Below, piece after piece: positions 18,176 through 27,403 of a stretch of 48,565 bases of DNA. The stretch spans positions 1 through 48,565 of the forward strand of contig JADFFS010000006.1 in NCBI GenBank assembly GCA_022568195.1, read 5' to 3'. The notes under the pieces were generated by a model that saw nothing but the letters and a program-made list of their open reading frames with translations, did not search any database and was not told the DNA's origin. The position numbers and the translations under genes are program-made. This stretch comes from Chloroflexota bacterium (lineage in GTDB: Bacteria > Chloroflexota > Dehalococcoidia > Lucifugimonadales > UBA3495). How positions within the stretch are numbered: position 1 is the stretch's first letter; every line of letters begins with the position of its first letter.

Positions 18176-19750
18176 ATGAGCTCGTCCCCACGAGTGACAG
18201 TAGATTCCCTGGACCGGTTCCGGAGCGGTCTACAGTCGCTGGTAATCGAACGCGCCAAGAGGCTGCCCGGCATGCGCTACTGCGACCTGCGTATCCAGGT
18301 GCGGGAAGAGAAGGGCGCGGTGGCGGAGAACGGCCACGAGAAAGCCAGCTCCGAAGACTACGTTTTTGACTTCGGCGTCCGGGCCATCGCCGGCTCCCGG
18401 GTCACCGCCGCAGGTTATTACGGACGCATACTGGGATCGGCCGATGCCGACAATATCGAGACAGTGGTCTGGGATGGGATACGCCAGGCCCACCAGCGGG
18501 CCAGAGCCAGCGCTCGCCTGAAAAACCGGAGCCGGCACCGCTTCGCTTCACTGGGCAACAGCATATCCTCAACCGACCTGGCGCCGGTTTCCATCATTCA
18601 AGACACGGTCCCCGCGGTATTTACTGTCGACCCCCGTGCAGTGCCTTTGTCGGAGACCGTCCGAATGGCGGTGGACGGGTGCAAAGCGCTCCTGGGCCAA
18701 AGCGACCGGATAGTCTACGCCGCGTCGTCCACCAGCACCTACTTGCTCAGAGAGTTGTTCCTCAGTTCCGATGGCGCCGACATCGACCAGAGCTTTGCCC
18801 AGACCGAGGGTTTCGCCATTGCCATCTGCGCCGGAGAACATGGAAACTTCGAGCTTTACGACTTCACCGGCCACCAACGTGGTTGGGAAATCCTGACCGA
18901 TGGCTACGGCAATGGCCCGATAGTTCTGCCGAATTTTATGGATTTCTGCTCCAAGCTGGGCGCCGACGCCGCCGAGGTCGCCGCCGCACCGCCGCTGCGG
19001 CCTCCCGGCAAAGAGGTTGTGGTTGTTACCGACCCCCACTTCAACACCTTGCTGGTCCACGAAGTTGTGGGGCACCCGGCCGAATTGGACCGCGCTCTGA
19101 AATACGAGACCGCGTACGCCGGGCGGTCCTGGTTCCTGAACAACCTGCAAGAAAACCAGATCGGACAGCAGATCGCCTCTTCTCTGGTAAGCGCTTACTC
19201 CGACCCCCTGTTGGAGGGATACGGCTCCTTCAAGTATGACCACGAAGGCACTCCTCCCCGCAGGGCTTACATCATCCGCGACGGGGTCCTCGAGGAGTTC
19301 CTGAACAACCGCCAGACCGCCGCAATCATGGGAGTGGAGCCCAATGGGTCGGCCCGGGCTACGGAAGCCCATCTGGTACCGTTGATACGCATGACCAACA
19401 CCATATTCGCGTCCGGCGACCGCCAGCCTCAGGACATCATATCCGAGGTGGAGGACGGGTATTACGTTGCCGGGCATCGGACGCCGTCCATCGCGGAGTC
19501 GCGGGAGAACTTCCGGATCACCGCGGTCAAGGTTTACGAGATCAAAAACGGACAGCTGGGGCAGCTTTACCGTGACGGCGGCATCACCTCCGACTCTCGA
19601 AACTACTTCATGTCCATCGACGCCGTGGGCAACGACCTGCGGATCAACCCGATACCCAACTGCGGGAAAGGGCAACCGATGCAGGCCAAGCGCATGAGCA
19701 ACGGTGGCCCCACCATGCGCGGAATCGCCCGGCTGACCGGGCCGGGATAG
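18176..19750 (+). CDS. tldD: TldD family zinc metalloprotease
   Basis: TldD is the catalytic partner of the TldD-TldE heterodimer, a cytosolic protease that trims unfolded peptides and matures some ribosomal peptides in other bacteria. The 524-residue protein carries the zinc motif HEVVGHPAELD: His295, Glu296 and His300 (HExxxH). It also has the typical YDHEGTPPRRAYIIRDGVL, EFLNNRQTAAIMG, ESRENFRITAVKVYEI and GGITSDSRNYFMSIDAVGND segments; the third zinc ligand is a Cys in the C-terminal part in known structures. The N-terminal 200 residues form the less conserved domain. The partner gene tldE follows after rmuC, a gene sandwich that I note separately. Confidence 0.93.
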   Translation: MSSSPRVTVDSLDRFRSGLQSLVIERAKRLPGMRYCDLRIQVREEKGAVAENGHEKASSEDYVFDFGVRAIAGSRVTAAGYYGRILGSADADNIETVVWDGIRQAHQRARASARLKNRSRHRFASLGNSISSTDLAPVSIIQDTVPAVFTVDPRAVPLSETVRMAVDGCKALLGQSDRIVYAASSTSTYLLRELFLSSDGADIDQSFAQTEGFAIAICAGEHGNFELYDFTGHQRGWEILTDGYGNGPIVLPNFMDFCSKLGADAAEVAAAPPLRPPGKEVVVVTDPHFNTLLVHEVVGHPAELDRALKYETAYAGRSWFLNNLQENQIGQQIASSLVSAYSDPLLEGYGSFKYDHEGTPPRRAYIIRDGVLEEFLNNRQTAAIMGVEPNGSARATEAHLVPLIRMTNTIFASGDRQPQDIISEVEDGYYVAGHRTPSIAESRENFRITAVKVYEIKNGQLGQLYRDGGITSDSRNYFMSIDAVGNDLRINPIPNCGKGQPMQAKRMSNGGPTMRGIARLTGPG

Positions 19751-19771
19751 TCCAAGTTCAGGAGATAGACT

Positions 19772-20848
19772 ATGGAGGCATTGATAATTCCGGTTCTGGC
19801 CATCCTGTCTTTGGTCCTGGTGATAACGGTAATCTTCCTTTTGTGGCGGCTGGTGAGTGACCGCACCGATGCCGCCTCTTCCCGCGATAACCTGGTCGAC
19901 CAACAGGTCACCGAAATGAAGGCCGAGTTTAACAAGGTATCGGAGCTGGTTCGGGAACTGGAGAAGGACAGAGAGAACAAGTTCGGCCAGTTGACCAACC
20001 AGCTAAAGACGGTGGGCGAGCAGACCGCTTCACTGGCCGCCACCACCGGACAGCTTCGGGAGGCACTGGCCAACACCAGAATTAGAGGTCAGTGGGGCGA
20101 GCGCATGGCTGAGGATGTGCTACGTCTCATCGGGTTTGTGGAGGGGATCAACTACGAGAAGCAGGCTACTATAGAGGGTGGAGGCTCCCGTCCCGACTTC
20201 ACTTTTCTGCTTCCCCACAACCTGAAGTTGAATATGGACGTCAAGTTTCCCTTGGACAATTATCAGAAGTGCATCAACGCCGAGGATGCCGAGGAGGAGG
20301 CCCGGTACCGTCAACTGTTCGTACGAGACGTCCGGTCCCGGCTCAAAGAAGTAGTGACCCGCGATTACATCGACCCCGGTCACTCAACCGTCGATTACGT
20401 CCTGGTTTTTATCCCCAACGAGCAGATATTCCAGTATGTCCACGAGTATGACAGCGAATTAATCGACTATGCTTTGTCCAACAAGGTTGTGTTGTGCTCT
20501 CCAGTCTCGCTCTACGCCATTCTAGGGGTCATACGGCAGGCGGTGGACAACTTTGCCGTAGAGCAAAGTTCCAACGAAATTATCTCGGAGCTTGGCAAGT
20601 TTGAGCATCAATGGAACATGTTTTTGAACAAAATGGAGTCCCTGGGCAAGCGAATTGACGCTGCCCAGAAAGAATACGGAGAACTGGTCGGCACACGCCG
20701 CCGGGGTTTAGAACGCCCATTGCGCCGGATCAGTGCCATTCGAGAGCGACGGGGGCTGGAATTGCCGCCGACCTCCGAACTCGAAGATCAGGTATCCCTG
20801 GAGGACTCTGAATTCGAGTTCGCGGAGTCGCTGCCCGAAGAAGAATAG
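19772..20848 (+). CDS. rmuC: RmuC family DNA recombination protein
   Basis: RmuC proteins limit inversions at short inverted repeats; the core has a restriction-endonuclease-like fold. The 358-residue product has one N-terminal membrane segment (about 4-25; ALIIPVLAILSLVLVITVIF), a coiled-coil region (about 38-95), then the RmuC core (about 105-290) with RGQWGERMAEDVLRLIGFVE, DFTFLLPHNLKLNMDVKFPL (DxK-type acidic/basic residues), HSTVDYVLVFIPNEQIF and KVVLCSPVSLYAILGVIRQA. The C-terminal 60 residues are acidic. It sits between tldD and tldE with spacers of 21 and 42 bases, so all three are probably one transcript. Confidence 0.92.
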   Translation: MEALIIPVLAILSLVLVITVIFLLWRLVSDRTDAASSRDNLVDQQVTEMKAEFNKVSELVRELEKDRENKFGQLTNQLKTVGEQTASLAATTGQLREALANTRIRGQWGERMAEDVLRLIGFVEGINYEKQATIEGGGSRPDFTFLLPHNLKLNMDVKFPLDNYQKCINAEDAEEEARYRQLFVRDVRSRLKEVVTRDYIDPGHSTVDYVLVFIPNEQIFQYVHEYDSELIDYALSNKVVLCSPVSLYAILGVIRQAVDNFAVEQSSNEIISELGKFEHQWNMFLNKMESLGKRIDAAQKEYGELVGTRRRGLERPLRRISAIRERRGLELPPTSELEDQVSLEDSEFEFAESLPEEE

Positions 20849-20890
20849 CGGCCTTGGCTAGAACGCACTCGTCTAAAGGATTCACCAAGC

Positions 20891-22486
20891 ATGATCCCCC
20901 TCGCCAAACTTCGCAGCGCTACGCGTGACGCCCTGGCCTACGTCAGTGGGCAGGCCGACGTCGCCGAAGCCGAGATATTCGCTTCGGCCAACGGGAACTT
21001 GACGGTCCGGCTCAATTACACATCCCACATACCCAGCAACGGCGTGGAAGAACCCAAATCGGTAGAGTCTTACGGCATCGGTATCAGGGCCGTCTTTCAT
21101 GCGCCCGGCGGGCTCAAAACCGGCTTCGGCTGCGAGCCCACCGACCTGTCTTTGGATGGCGTCGCTCGTGCGCTGGACAAAGCCCGCTTGGGCGCGGTGC
21201 ATGACCCGGAGTTCGTTTCCCTGCCTCAACCTATGCCGTTCCCCGGGCCTGGCGCCATCAGAAACGACCCCGTCCCTCAAGCCCAGAGAGATCAACTGTA
21301 CGATCCCTCCATCATGCGGCTGGGCAACAGCCGGTTGGTTGAAAGCGGCTGGCGCATGCTGGACCGGGGTCTGGATGCCTTCCAATCATCGGAGGAACTG
21401 CTGGACCTGGCTGGTTCACCCGAGCGGCTTGGCGAGCTGGGGCTAATCTTAGGGGGCGACCTGGTGCTTTTGCGGGAGCGCATGGCAATCGCTTCCACCC
21501 GCATGCCCCGGGTCCAAACCGATCAGTCCACCATGGTAATGTCCTCCGCCACCGCCATGGTGGAGCAACAAGCCTCCAAAGGCAGCGGTTGGTCGGTGGC
21601 AAACCGTCTTAGGGACTTTACCGGCGAGGCGGCGGCCCAGGCAGTGCGGCAGGCCATCAATTCCATGGGAGGCCACCGTATTCCCAGTGGCGCCTACAAC
21701 GTGGTTCTGGGGCCCCAGCCCCTGGCCGAAATCCTGGAGTGGATCCTCATGCCGGGATTGCAGTTGGACATGTTTTACGCCGGCGCCTCGCCGTTACTGG
21801 GCCAGTTGGGCCAGAGGGTGGCATCCCCCCAGCTTTCCATTTTCGACGATGGCGCGGCCCCTGATCTGGCCGGGTCGAAATCAATAACCGACGAGGGCCT
21901 GCCCACCGGACGCACCGACCTGATACGGGACGGCGTCCTGACCGGCCTGCTCTCCGATCACTACAACTACCAGCGTATGCTCAACGACCCCGATGCACGG
22001 AAGAAGCTGGGGGTGGACCCGGCCCAGGTCGCTCAAGCCATCGCGCCCCGCAACGGATTCCGCCCGGGAAACGGCGGCGGCCGTGACTTCTCGTCCCCAC
22101 CCTCAATTACACCGACCAACCTCATCGTCCAGGGGCAAGACGGCTACACCCAAGAGGAATTGTTGCGGCTGGTGGGCGACGGAGTGTACATCGGCCGTAT
22201 CTGGTACACCTATCCGGTCAATGGGATCAGCGCCGGCGATTTCAGCGGGACCATCGTTGGAGATTCCTACTTGATCAAAAACGGCAGGCTGGCCGAGCCC
22301 ATCAGACCCAATACTCTACGTATGAACGACAACGTTTTGCGGGTCATCAACGATATTCTGGGGATCGGCTCCCATCGGCAGGGGACCGTGCGCTGGTCTT
22401 CGGACCAAGTAACTTGGGCGCCCGAAGTTGCGGTAGCCGGATTTCAGCTAGAGGAGATCGGCGAATACATGGAGACCGTCTACTAG
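20891..22486 (+). CDS. tldE: TldE/PmbA family protein, partner of TldD
   Basis: This is the non-catalytic or regulatory member of the TldD-TldE protease. It lacks the HExxxH motif, as TldE/PmbA proteins do. Supporting segments: IPSGAYNVVLGPQPLAEILE, ASPQLSIFDDGAAPDLAGSK, TDEGLPTGRTDLIRDGVLTG, TPTNLIVQGQDGYTQEELLR, GDGVYIGRIWYTYPVNGISA and GDFSGTIVGDSYLIKNGRLA, which follow the PmbA C-terminal domain. At 531 residues it is longer than the usual 450, mostly through an extended middle region (about 135-250). The ATG lies in a spacer without a strong ribosome binding site (AAAGGA seven bases upstream). It ends the tldD-rmuC-tldE group. Confidence 0.9.
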   Translation: MIPLAKLRSATRDALAYVSGQADVAEAEIFASANGNLTVRLNYTSHIPSNGVEEPKSVESYGIGIRAVFHAPGGLKTGFGCEPTDLSLDGVARALDKARLGAVHDPEFVSLPQPMPFPGPGAIRNDPVPQAQRDQLYDPSIMRLGNSRLVESGWRMLDRGLDAFQSSEELLDLAGSPERLGELGLILGGDLVLLRERMAIASTRMPRVQTDQSTMVMSSATAMVEQQASKGSGWSVANRLRDFTGEAAAQAVRQAINSMGGHRIPSGAYNVVLGPQPLAEILEWILMPGLQLDMFYAGASPLLGQLGQRVASPQLSIFDDGAAPDLAGSKSITDEGLPTGRTDLIRDGVLTGLLSDHYNYQRMLNDPDARKKLGVDPAQVAQAIAPRNGFRPGNGGGRDFSSPPSITPTNLIVQGQDGYTQEELLRLVGDGVYIGRIWYTYPVNGISAGDFSGTIVGDSYLIKNGRLAEPIRPNTLRMNDNVLRVINDILGIGSHRQGTVRWSSDQVTWAPEVAVAGFQLEEIGEYMETVY

Positions 22487-22525
22487 CGCATTGCGGCGCT
22501 CTGCCAGGCGTTGTAGATTGGTACC

Positions 22526-23275
22526 ATGTTGTACCAGGTTCTATCCGCGTCGCTTTTATTGGTGATTGCCGTCGCGTGTACCGGCGGTGAGACCACCGCT
22601 CCATCCCCGTCACCGGCACGACTCCCGGCCACATCGACAGTGGCCGCGTTCCCAACGGCAACGAGGGACCTGTTACCACCACCCCGGTCGAATCCCACCG
22701 AATCACCTTCTGAAACGACAGGGCCATTGTCCACTGCCACGAGGATACCGACGGCGTCCGCCGTTACGAGCACGGCCGCCGCTGAATCCCGGACGCCAAC
22801 AATGGCTCCAAGCGCGGACTTCGGCCCCGATTCCATCGGGGCGGCCACTCTCTATTTGGAACTGGCCTCGGGCCGCGTGGCACCGGGCCAGGGGTTGAAC
22901 GTGAACGTCCTGCTTAATCCCGGACCGGTGGGCATCAGCGGCGTTCAGTTTCGCTTAAACGTCTCTCCCGAAGAATTTGACCAATTGGGCATATCGCCCG
23001 GCGCCCTGCTGGGGCCCGATCCATTGGAAGTGAACCAGCCCGATGAAGAGGAAGGCGTTGCCTTGTTCGCCTTGGCCCGCCGCGGGCCGAGCCCAAACTC
23101 CACCATCGGCGGCCCGGTGGCCACCATCCGAGTGAGTTTGGCGGCCGACGTACCACTGGGCACGACTGTGACCCTTGCACTGAAGGACGTAATCATAGCC
23201 GACCAAGAAGCACGCCGGATGACGGGCGTGGTCTTGGGTCCACCTCTGGAGCTTATGGTAATAGCTGCTCCCTAA
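22526..23275 (+). CDS. lipoprotein with Thr/Pro/Ser-rich linker and cohesin-like domain
   Basis: The signal peptide ends in a lipobox, LLVIAVAC (Cys18), so the protein would be lipid-anchored outside the membrane. A low-complexity Thr/Ser/Pro/Ala linker (about 22-95) follows. The C-terminal domain (about 108-245) has the plan of the cohesin / carbohydrate-binding-like beta sandwich: VAPGQGLNVNVLLNPGPVGI, SGVQFRLNVSPEEF, GVALFALARRG, TIGGPVATIRVSLAADVPLG and TTVTLALKDVIIADQ. Cohesin-like domains outside cellulosomes are common in Chloroflexota surface proteins and probably mediate protein or sugar contacts; the target is unknown. It is 40 bases downstream of tldE and 30 upstream of the hydratase gene. 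Confidence 0.75.
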   Translation: MLYQVLSASLLLVIAVACTGGETTAPSPSPARLPATSTVAAFPTATRDLLPPPRSNPTESPSETTGPLSTATRIPTASAVTSTAAAESRTPTMAPSADFGPDSIGAATLYLELASGRVAPGQGLNVNVLLNPGPVGISGVQFRLNVSPEEFDQLGISPGALLGPDPLEVNQPDEEEGVALFALARRGPSPNSTIGGPVATIRVSLAADVPLGTTVTLALKDVIIADQEARRMTGVVLGPPLELMVIAAP

Positions 23276-23304
23276 TCTCTCAATGGGGAGCCAGGAGACG
23301 TAGG

Positions 23305-24108
23305 ATGACTTCCGACCCAATTTTATTCAGTAAACAAAACAGCGTGGCCACCATCACCCTCAACCGCCCCGAAGCCAGGAACGCGCTGTCTCCGGACATG
23401 ATTGCCGACCTGGGACAGGCCCTGCGATCCTGCCGGAGCGGCGAGGTGAGGGCCGTTCTACTGAAGGGGGCCGGCGGAGCGTTTTGCTCCGGGGGCGACG
23501 TAAAGGACTTCACCAACAAATTGGAGGAGGGCGGCCCCGACGCCATATCCCAACACCTGAGGGACTTGGCCGGAACCTTACACCGGGAGGTGATCCTGGA
23601 GATTCGCCGCCTGGCCAAGCCGGTCATCGCCGCCATCGCCGGTGTGGCCGCCGGGGGCGGCTTCAGCCTGATGCTGGCTTGCGACGTACGCATTGCCGCC
23701 AGCAACTCCCGGTTCTTAATGGCCTACGCCAACATCGGCGCTCCCGGCGACGGCGGCTCCACTTTTCTCCTCCCCCGGCTGGTGGGAGCGGGCAAGGCTA
23801 TGGACCTTTACCTGGCTTCCCAGCCTCTCAGCGCCGAAGCAGCCCTGGAAATAGGGCTGATCAGCCAGGTTGTTCCTGCCGAAGAATTGGACCGCCATGC
23901 GCTGGAGACCGCCACGCGTTTGGCCCAGGGACCCACCTTGGCATACGGCCGTTTCAAGGCGTTGATGGACCGGTCCTGGACCAATGACCTGGAGGCCCAG
24001 TTGGAGGCGGAAACAGAAGGGATGGCCGACATCGCCCGCACCAGCGACTTTCACGAAGGAATACGTGCCTTCACCGATAAGCGCCGCCCCTGGTTTCAAG
24101 GCCGGTAG
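23305..24108 (+). CDS. enoyl-CoA hydratase/isomerase family protein
   Basis: The 267-residue protein is a crotonase-fold enzyme. The motif ITLNRPEARNALS (about 16-28) is followed by the oxyanion-hole segment GGAFCSGGDVKDF (about 62-74). The second oxyanion block is AIAGVAAGGGFSLMLACDVR (about 112-131). Next comes the active-site region FLMAYANIGAPGDGGSTFLL: the Glu that hydratases use in GLxPxxG is not evident (Gly/Asp here), so the reaction may be an isomerisation or another crotonase reaction. It is probably cytosolic. The ATG follows CCAGGAGACGTAGG. It is convergent with mutS2 with an 8-base gap and no visible terminator. Confidence 0.9.
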   Translation: MTSDPILFSKQNSVATITLNRPEARNALSPDMIADLGQALRSCRSGEVRAVLLKGAGGAFCSGGDVKDFTNKLEEGGPDAISQHLRDLAGTLHREVILEIRRLAKPVIAAIAGVAAGGGFSLMLACDVRIAASNSRFLMAYANIGAPGDGGSTFLLPRLVGAGKAMDLYLASQPLSAEAALEIGLISQVVPAEELDRHALETATRLAQGPTLAYGRFKALMDRSWTNDLEAQLEAETEGMADIARTSDFHEGIRAFTDKRRPWFQGR

Positions 24109-24116
24109 CAGAGCCT

Positions 24117-26558
24117 CTACTTCAGCGCCACCACCGTCACGCCATCGTCCCCCGGATCATCCTCTGGGTTGACTGCTCCCGCCAGGGGATGGCCTTGCAG
24201 GTATTCCCGGACCGAGCGGCGCAGCGCCCCGGTGCCCTTGCCGTGAATAATCCGGACGGTGTCCACCCCATCCAGGGAGGCGTTGTTCAATAGACCTTCC
24301 ACCCTTTCCAGGGCTTCATCCACCCTTAAGCCACGCAGGTCGATCTCAGTGTTGGTTTGGCGGCGGGCCGGGCGGTTGAAATAAACGCCTTGGCGGGCGG
24401 CGGGCTGGTGGACCCCCGGGGCTGGCCGCTCCAACTGGTAGACCGGGATCTTCGCCCGCATAGTCCCCAACAAAACCTCTACTTGGCCCTCTTCGTCGGG
24501 GGGGTTGATAACCTCCACCGGACGTTGGATCCCGCGGATCAACACGCGGTCGCCGCCCTTGATCCGGTCTTGCCAGTTCACACGTTTGACTTCTATGGGT
24601 TGCCAATGGGTCGAGACGACCTGGCGGCGGGCTTCCTCAAGTTGTGCCCTCTGTTCCTGGACTGCTTGACGGTCACCTGGCTGGTCCAGGGTATGTTCGG
24701 CTTGACGCAAACGCTGCAGCAAGTCGCCTATCCGGACTTGAAGCTCCTGGCGGGCCTCTTCCACCAACTCCACCTTGGTCGATTCCACCGACGCCAACCG
24801 GGCCTCCGCCTCGGCTTGCTGTTGCCGCGACTCTGCCAGAGCTGCTTCAGACTCTTGGCGAAGCTGCTCCACCACCTGTCTTTCCCGCTGCAACTCCTGA
24901 AGCAGGTTTTCCGTTGCCTGCTCCACCGGTGACATCCAGGACCGTGCCCGGTCGATGATGTCCTGGGGCAGGCCCAACCGGGCGGCGATGGTCAGGGCGT
25001 AGCTGCGGCCCGGAAGGCCCAAAGTCACCCGGTAGGTTGGTTTCAATGTCTGAGGGTCCAGGTCAACACTGGCGTTGACCATCCCCGGCGTTTCCTGGAC
25101 GAAATGTGCCACTCCCCGGTGGTGGGTGGTGGCAACCAGCAACGTGCCCAGGTCCATGAAGTGGCTGAGAATTGCCGTGGCCAGCGCCGAGCCCTCTTCG
25201 GGGTCCGTGCTGGTGCCCAGCTCGTCCACCAACACCAGGGAATGGACCGTGGCTTTGCCCATGATGTTCAGCAGGTTGGATATGTGGGAGCTAAAGGTGG
25301 ACAGGGCTTGCTCGATGCTCTGCTGGTCCCCGATATCGGCATAGACGCCGTCGAGCCTGGGGATGTGGGCTTCATCGGCGGGTACGTGCAACCCGGCATG
25401 GGCCATCAGCGCCAGCAGCCCGACCGTCTTTAACGTGACGGTCTTCCCCCCGGCATTGGGTCCGGTAATCAGCATGATTCCGCTGTCCGGACCCAGCTCG
25501 ACGCTCACCGGCACCACCTCACCCGTTAGCAGGGGATGCCTGGCCCCGATCAGGCTAAACCGGCGGTCTTGGACCTCCTGGTCGGCAACCCATGGCGCGG
25601 TGGCTCTCAGGGCCAAGGAGTAACGTCCTTTGGCCATGCCCAGGTCCAATCGAGACAACAGATCCAGGGTCAACAGCAAGTCTTCGCCTGACTGGCTGAC
25701 CAGACTGGATAGTTGCCGCAAGACCCGTTCCACTTCTCGTTCCTCGGCCAACCGGGCCTCACGCCACCGGTTGCCCAGGTCAATGGCGGGCATCGGCTCG
25801 ACGAATACCGTAGCCCCACTGTCGGAGACGTCGTGGACGATGCCCTGAACCCGGGACCTCATCTCGGCTTTGATCAGCAGCACCAGGCGGCCGTTGCGCT
25901 GGGTAATGATGGGCTCTTGCACCACCTCCTGCCGTTGGAAGCGCCGCAGGTTGCGCTCCATCACCTCGTTGAGCCGCTGGTGCACATCCCGGGATTCCTG
26001 GCGCAGGTCCCGCAACATCGGACTGGCGTTGTCCAGGACCTCTCCCGCGGGACTGATGGCCGAAGCAATCGCCTGCTCGATGGCGCCAAGGTCGGGAAGG
26101 CTGTCGGCATATCCGGACAAGAGGGGCAACTCTTCATGACGGACGAGGTTGTTCCGGGTGAACCGGGCCGCCCCCACCAACTCCCGGATGGCGTACAACT
26201 CATCTCCCCGAAGCAGACCGCCCAACAATGCCCGCTGGGCATACTCACGAAAGTCGATGTCCGGCCCAAACTCCAGCGAGCCCCCGTTTTCCAGAAACTG
26301 ACGTGACTCGGTGGTCTCCTGTTGCCGGCTGGCCACCTCCATCAAGTCCCGGGAAGGCGCCAGGGACAGGCCGGCCTCCCGGCCCATGACGGTGCGGGTA
26401 TAAGAAGCAAGCTGGGACCTTATCTGCTGGAAGTCCAGCAATCCCACGGACTGGTCAAATCCGCCCAGTACGGCGGGCGGCTCACTTAAATTCGGTCCAA
26501 AGTTTGGGGAGGCCATGTCTCTTTCAGTAGATTCCAATTGCTGTCCGGCTGGCGCCAT
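24117..26558 (-). CDS. mutS2: MutS2 family ATPase with Smr domain
   Basis: The 813-residue protein has the MutS2 layout: an N-terminal clamp/lever region (about 30-340), the ABC-type ATPase with Walker A GPNAGGKT (about 366-373), VYADIGDQQSIEQALSTFSS and Walker B LVLVDELGTSTDPEEGSALA, a long coiled coil (about 530-630), a KOW-like region (KGGDRVLIRG, GQVEVLLGTMRAKIPVYQLE), and a C-terminal Smr domain (about 735-813; EIDLRGLRVDEAL and IIHGKGTGALR). In Bacillus subtilis MutS2 recognises collided ribosomes and splits them; in other species it is reported to suppress recombination. Its start codon follows directly on the stop of the VLRF1 gene (TGA then ATG), so the pair is likely cotranscribed and coupled. 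ATG 26516 is an alternative start. Confidence 0.95.
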   Translation of the reverse strand: MAPAGQQLESTERDMASPNFGPNLSEPPAVLGGFDQSVGLLDFQQIRSQLASYTRTVMGREAGLSLAPSRDLMEVASRQQETTESRQFLENGGSLEFGPDIDFREYAQRALLGGLLRGDELYAIRELVGAARFTRNNLVRHEELPLLSGYADSLPDLGAIEQAIASAISPAGEVLDNASPMLRDLRQESRDVHQRLNEVMERNLRRFQRQEVVQEPIITQRNGRLVLLIKAEMRSRVQGIVHDVSDSGATVFVEPMPAIDLGNRWREARLAEEREVERVLRQLSSLVSQSGEDLLLTLDLLSRLDLGMAKGRYSLALRATAPWVADQEVQDRRFSLIGARHPLLTGEVVPVSVELGPDSGIMLITGPNAGGKTVTLKTVGLLALMAHAGLHVPADEAHIPRLDGVYADIGDQQSIEQALSTFSSHISNLLNIMGKATVHSLVLVDELGTSTDPEEGSALATAILSHFMDLGTLLVATTHHRGVAHFVQETPGMVNASVDLDPQTLKPTYRVTLGLPGRSYALTIAARLGLPQDIIDRARSWMSPVEQATENLLQELQRERQVVEQLRQESEAALAESRQQQAEAEARLASVESTKVELVEEARQELQVRIGDLLQRLRQAEHTLDQPGDRQAVQEQRAQLEEARRQVVSTHWQPIEVKRVNWQDRIKGGDRVLIRGIQRPVEVINPPDEEGQVEVLLGTMRAKIPVYQLERPAPGVHQPAARQGVYFNRPARRQTNTEIDLRGLRVDEALERVEGLLNNASLDGVDTVRIIHGKGTGALRRSVREYLQGHPLAGAVNPEDDPGDDGVTVVALK

Positions 26559-27326
26559 TCACCACTGCATCCGGTAGACCCGGCTTTCCCATAGAACATC
26601 CGGCAACCGGTCCAGCGTATCACGTTTGGGGTCACGAACGTTCAGCCTCCTTGCCAGGGTGATGTCCCGGTAGCGCTCCAGGTAGGGGCAGACCTTCCGA
26701 AACCCGTTCAGAGTCAACTGCTCGCCCCCCAACAGCAGATAGTCGAGCTCCCCCTGGAAATCGCCAAACTGCTTGCCCACGGCTTCGCAGGTCTTGTCGT
26801 ACAGGCGCCGAATCTGCCCTTCCCGGACCCGTTGGAACCGCAGTTGGGAGGTGCCCCCGGCGCTGTGACGGCTCTTGACGTAGCGAGCGTCGGTCTTGGA
26901 GGACAGCAAGCGGCCGCCCCGGTACACCGCCACCGAGAAGCGCCCCAGCCTGAGCAGCACCACGCCTACGGTGTAGTCGTTGTTCAATATCGCCCTCAGA
27001 CCGGCCGGGTCCCAGTCTTCAGACAGCCCGCTGGCGGTCAGCGGGAAAGGAGGCACGACCACCAATCCCTGGTCTCCAGACCGCAGACCTACGATTCCCG
27101 TGTCCGACCGGAGCACACCTTTATCCAAGGGTTCCAGCCGGTCCAACCAACGGCGTCCTTCAGGGCCCTGGGCTTCCAGAAAGCCGGGGTAGTCGCCGGG
27201 ACGAAGGTAGATGGACGAAGCCGGTTGCCCGGGCAACGGGACCATTTCAACCAGCAAACGTTCCAGTCTCACCTTGCCTAGAGACTGCCCAACCGGTGTT
27301 GTCGGCGCTCCGCTCTGGTTATTCAT
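26559..27326 (-). CDS. VLRF1 (Vms1/ANKZF1-like) peptidyl-tRNA hydrolase family protein
   Basis: The 255-residue protein has the release-factor-like VLRF1 fold: a beta-rich N-terminal part with TVGVVLLRLGRFSVAVYRGG, then the signature YVKSRHSAGGTSQLRFQRVR (GG-x-SQ-x-RF; the Gln corresponds to the catalytic Gln of yeast Vms1), EGQIRRLYDKTCEAVGKQFG, and LDYLLLGGEQLTLNGFRK. Eukaryotic Vms1/ANKZF1 releases nascent chains from stalled 60S subunits, and bacterial members are predicted peptidyl-tRNA hydrolases in ribosome rescue. No zinc finger or ankyrin repeats are present. I chose ATG 27326 (AGGA 11 bases upstream; ATG 27356 is also possible); the frame extends to 27482, but those codons run through a palindromic repeat and are not real protein. 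It directly precedes mutS2. Confidence 0.85.
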   Translation of the reverse strand: MNNQSGAPTTPVGQSLGKVRLERLLVEMVPLPGQPASSIYLRPGDYPGFLEAQGPEGRRWLDRLEPLDKGVLRSDTGIVGLRSGDQGLVVVPPFPLTASGLSEDWDPAGLRAILNNDYTVGVVLLRLGRFSVAVYRGGRLLSSKTDARYVKSRHSAGGTSQLRFQRVREGQIRRLYDKTCEAVGKQFGDFQGELDYLLLGGEQLTLNGFRKVCPYLERYRDITLARRLNVRDPKRDTLDRLPDVLWESRVYRMQW

Positions 27327-27403
27327 ATACTCTGAGATCCTACCTGATTCTATCATTGGCTTCGCATGACCACAGAGGCGCAAAAGGGTGGAGGTGCTTA
27401 CGT

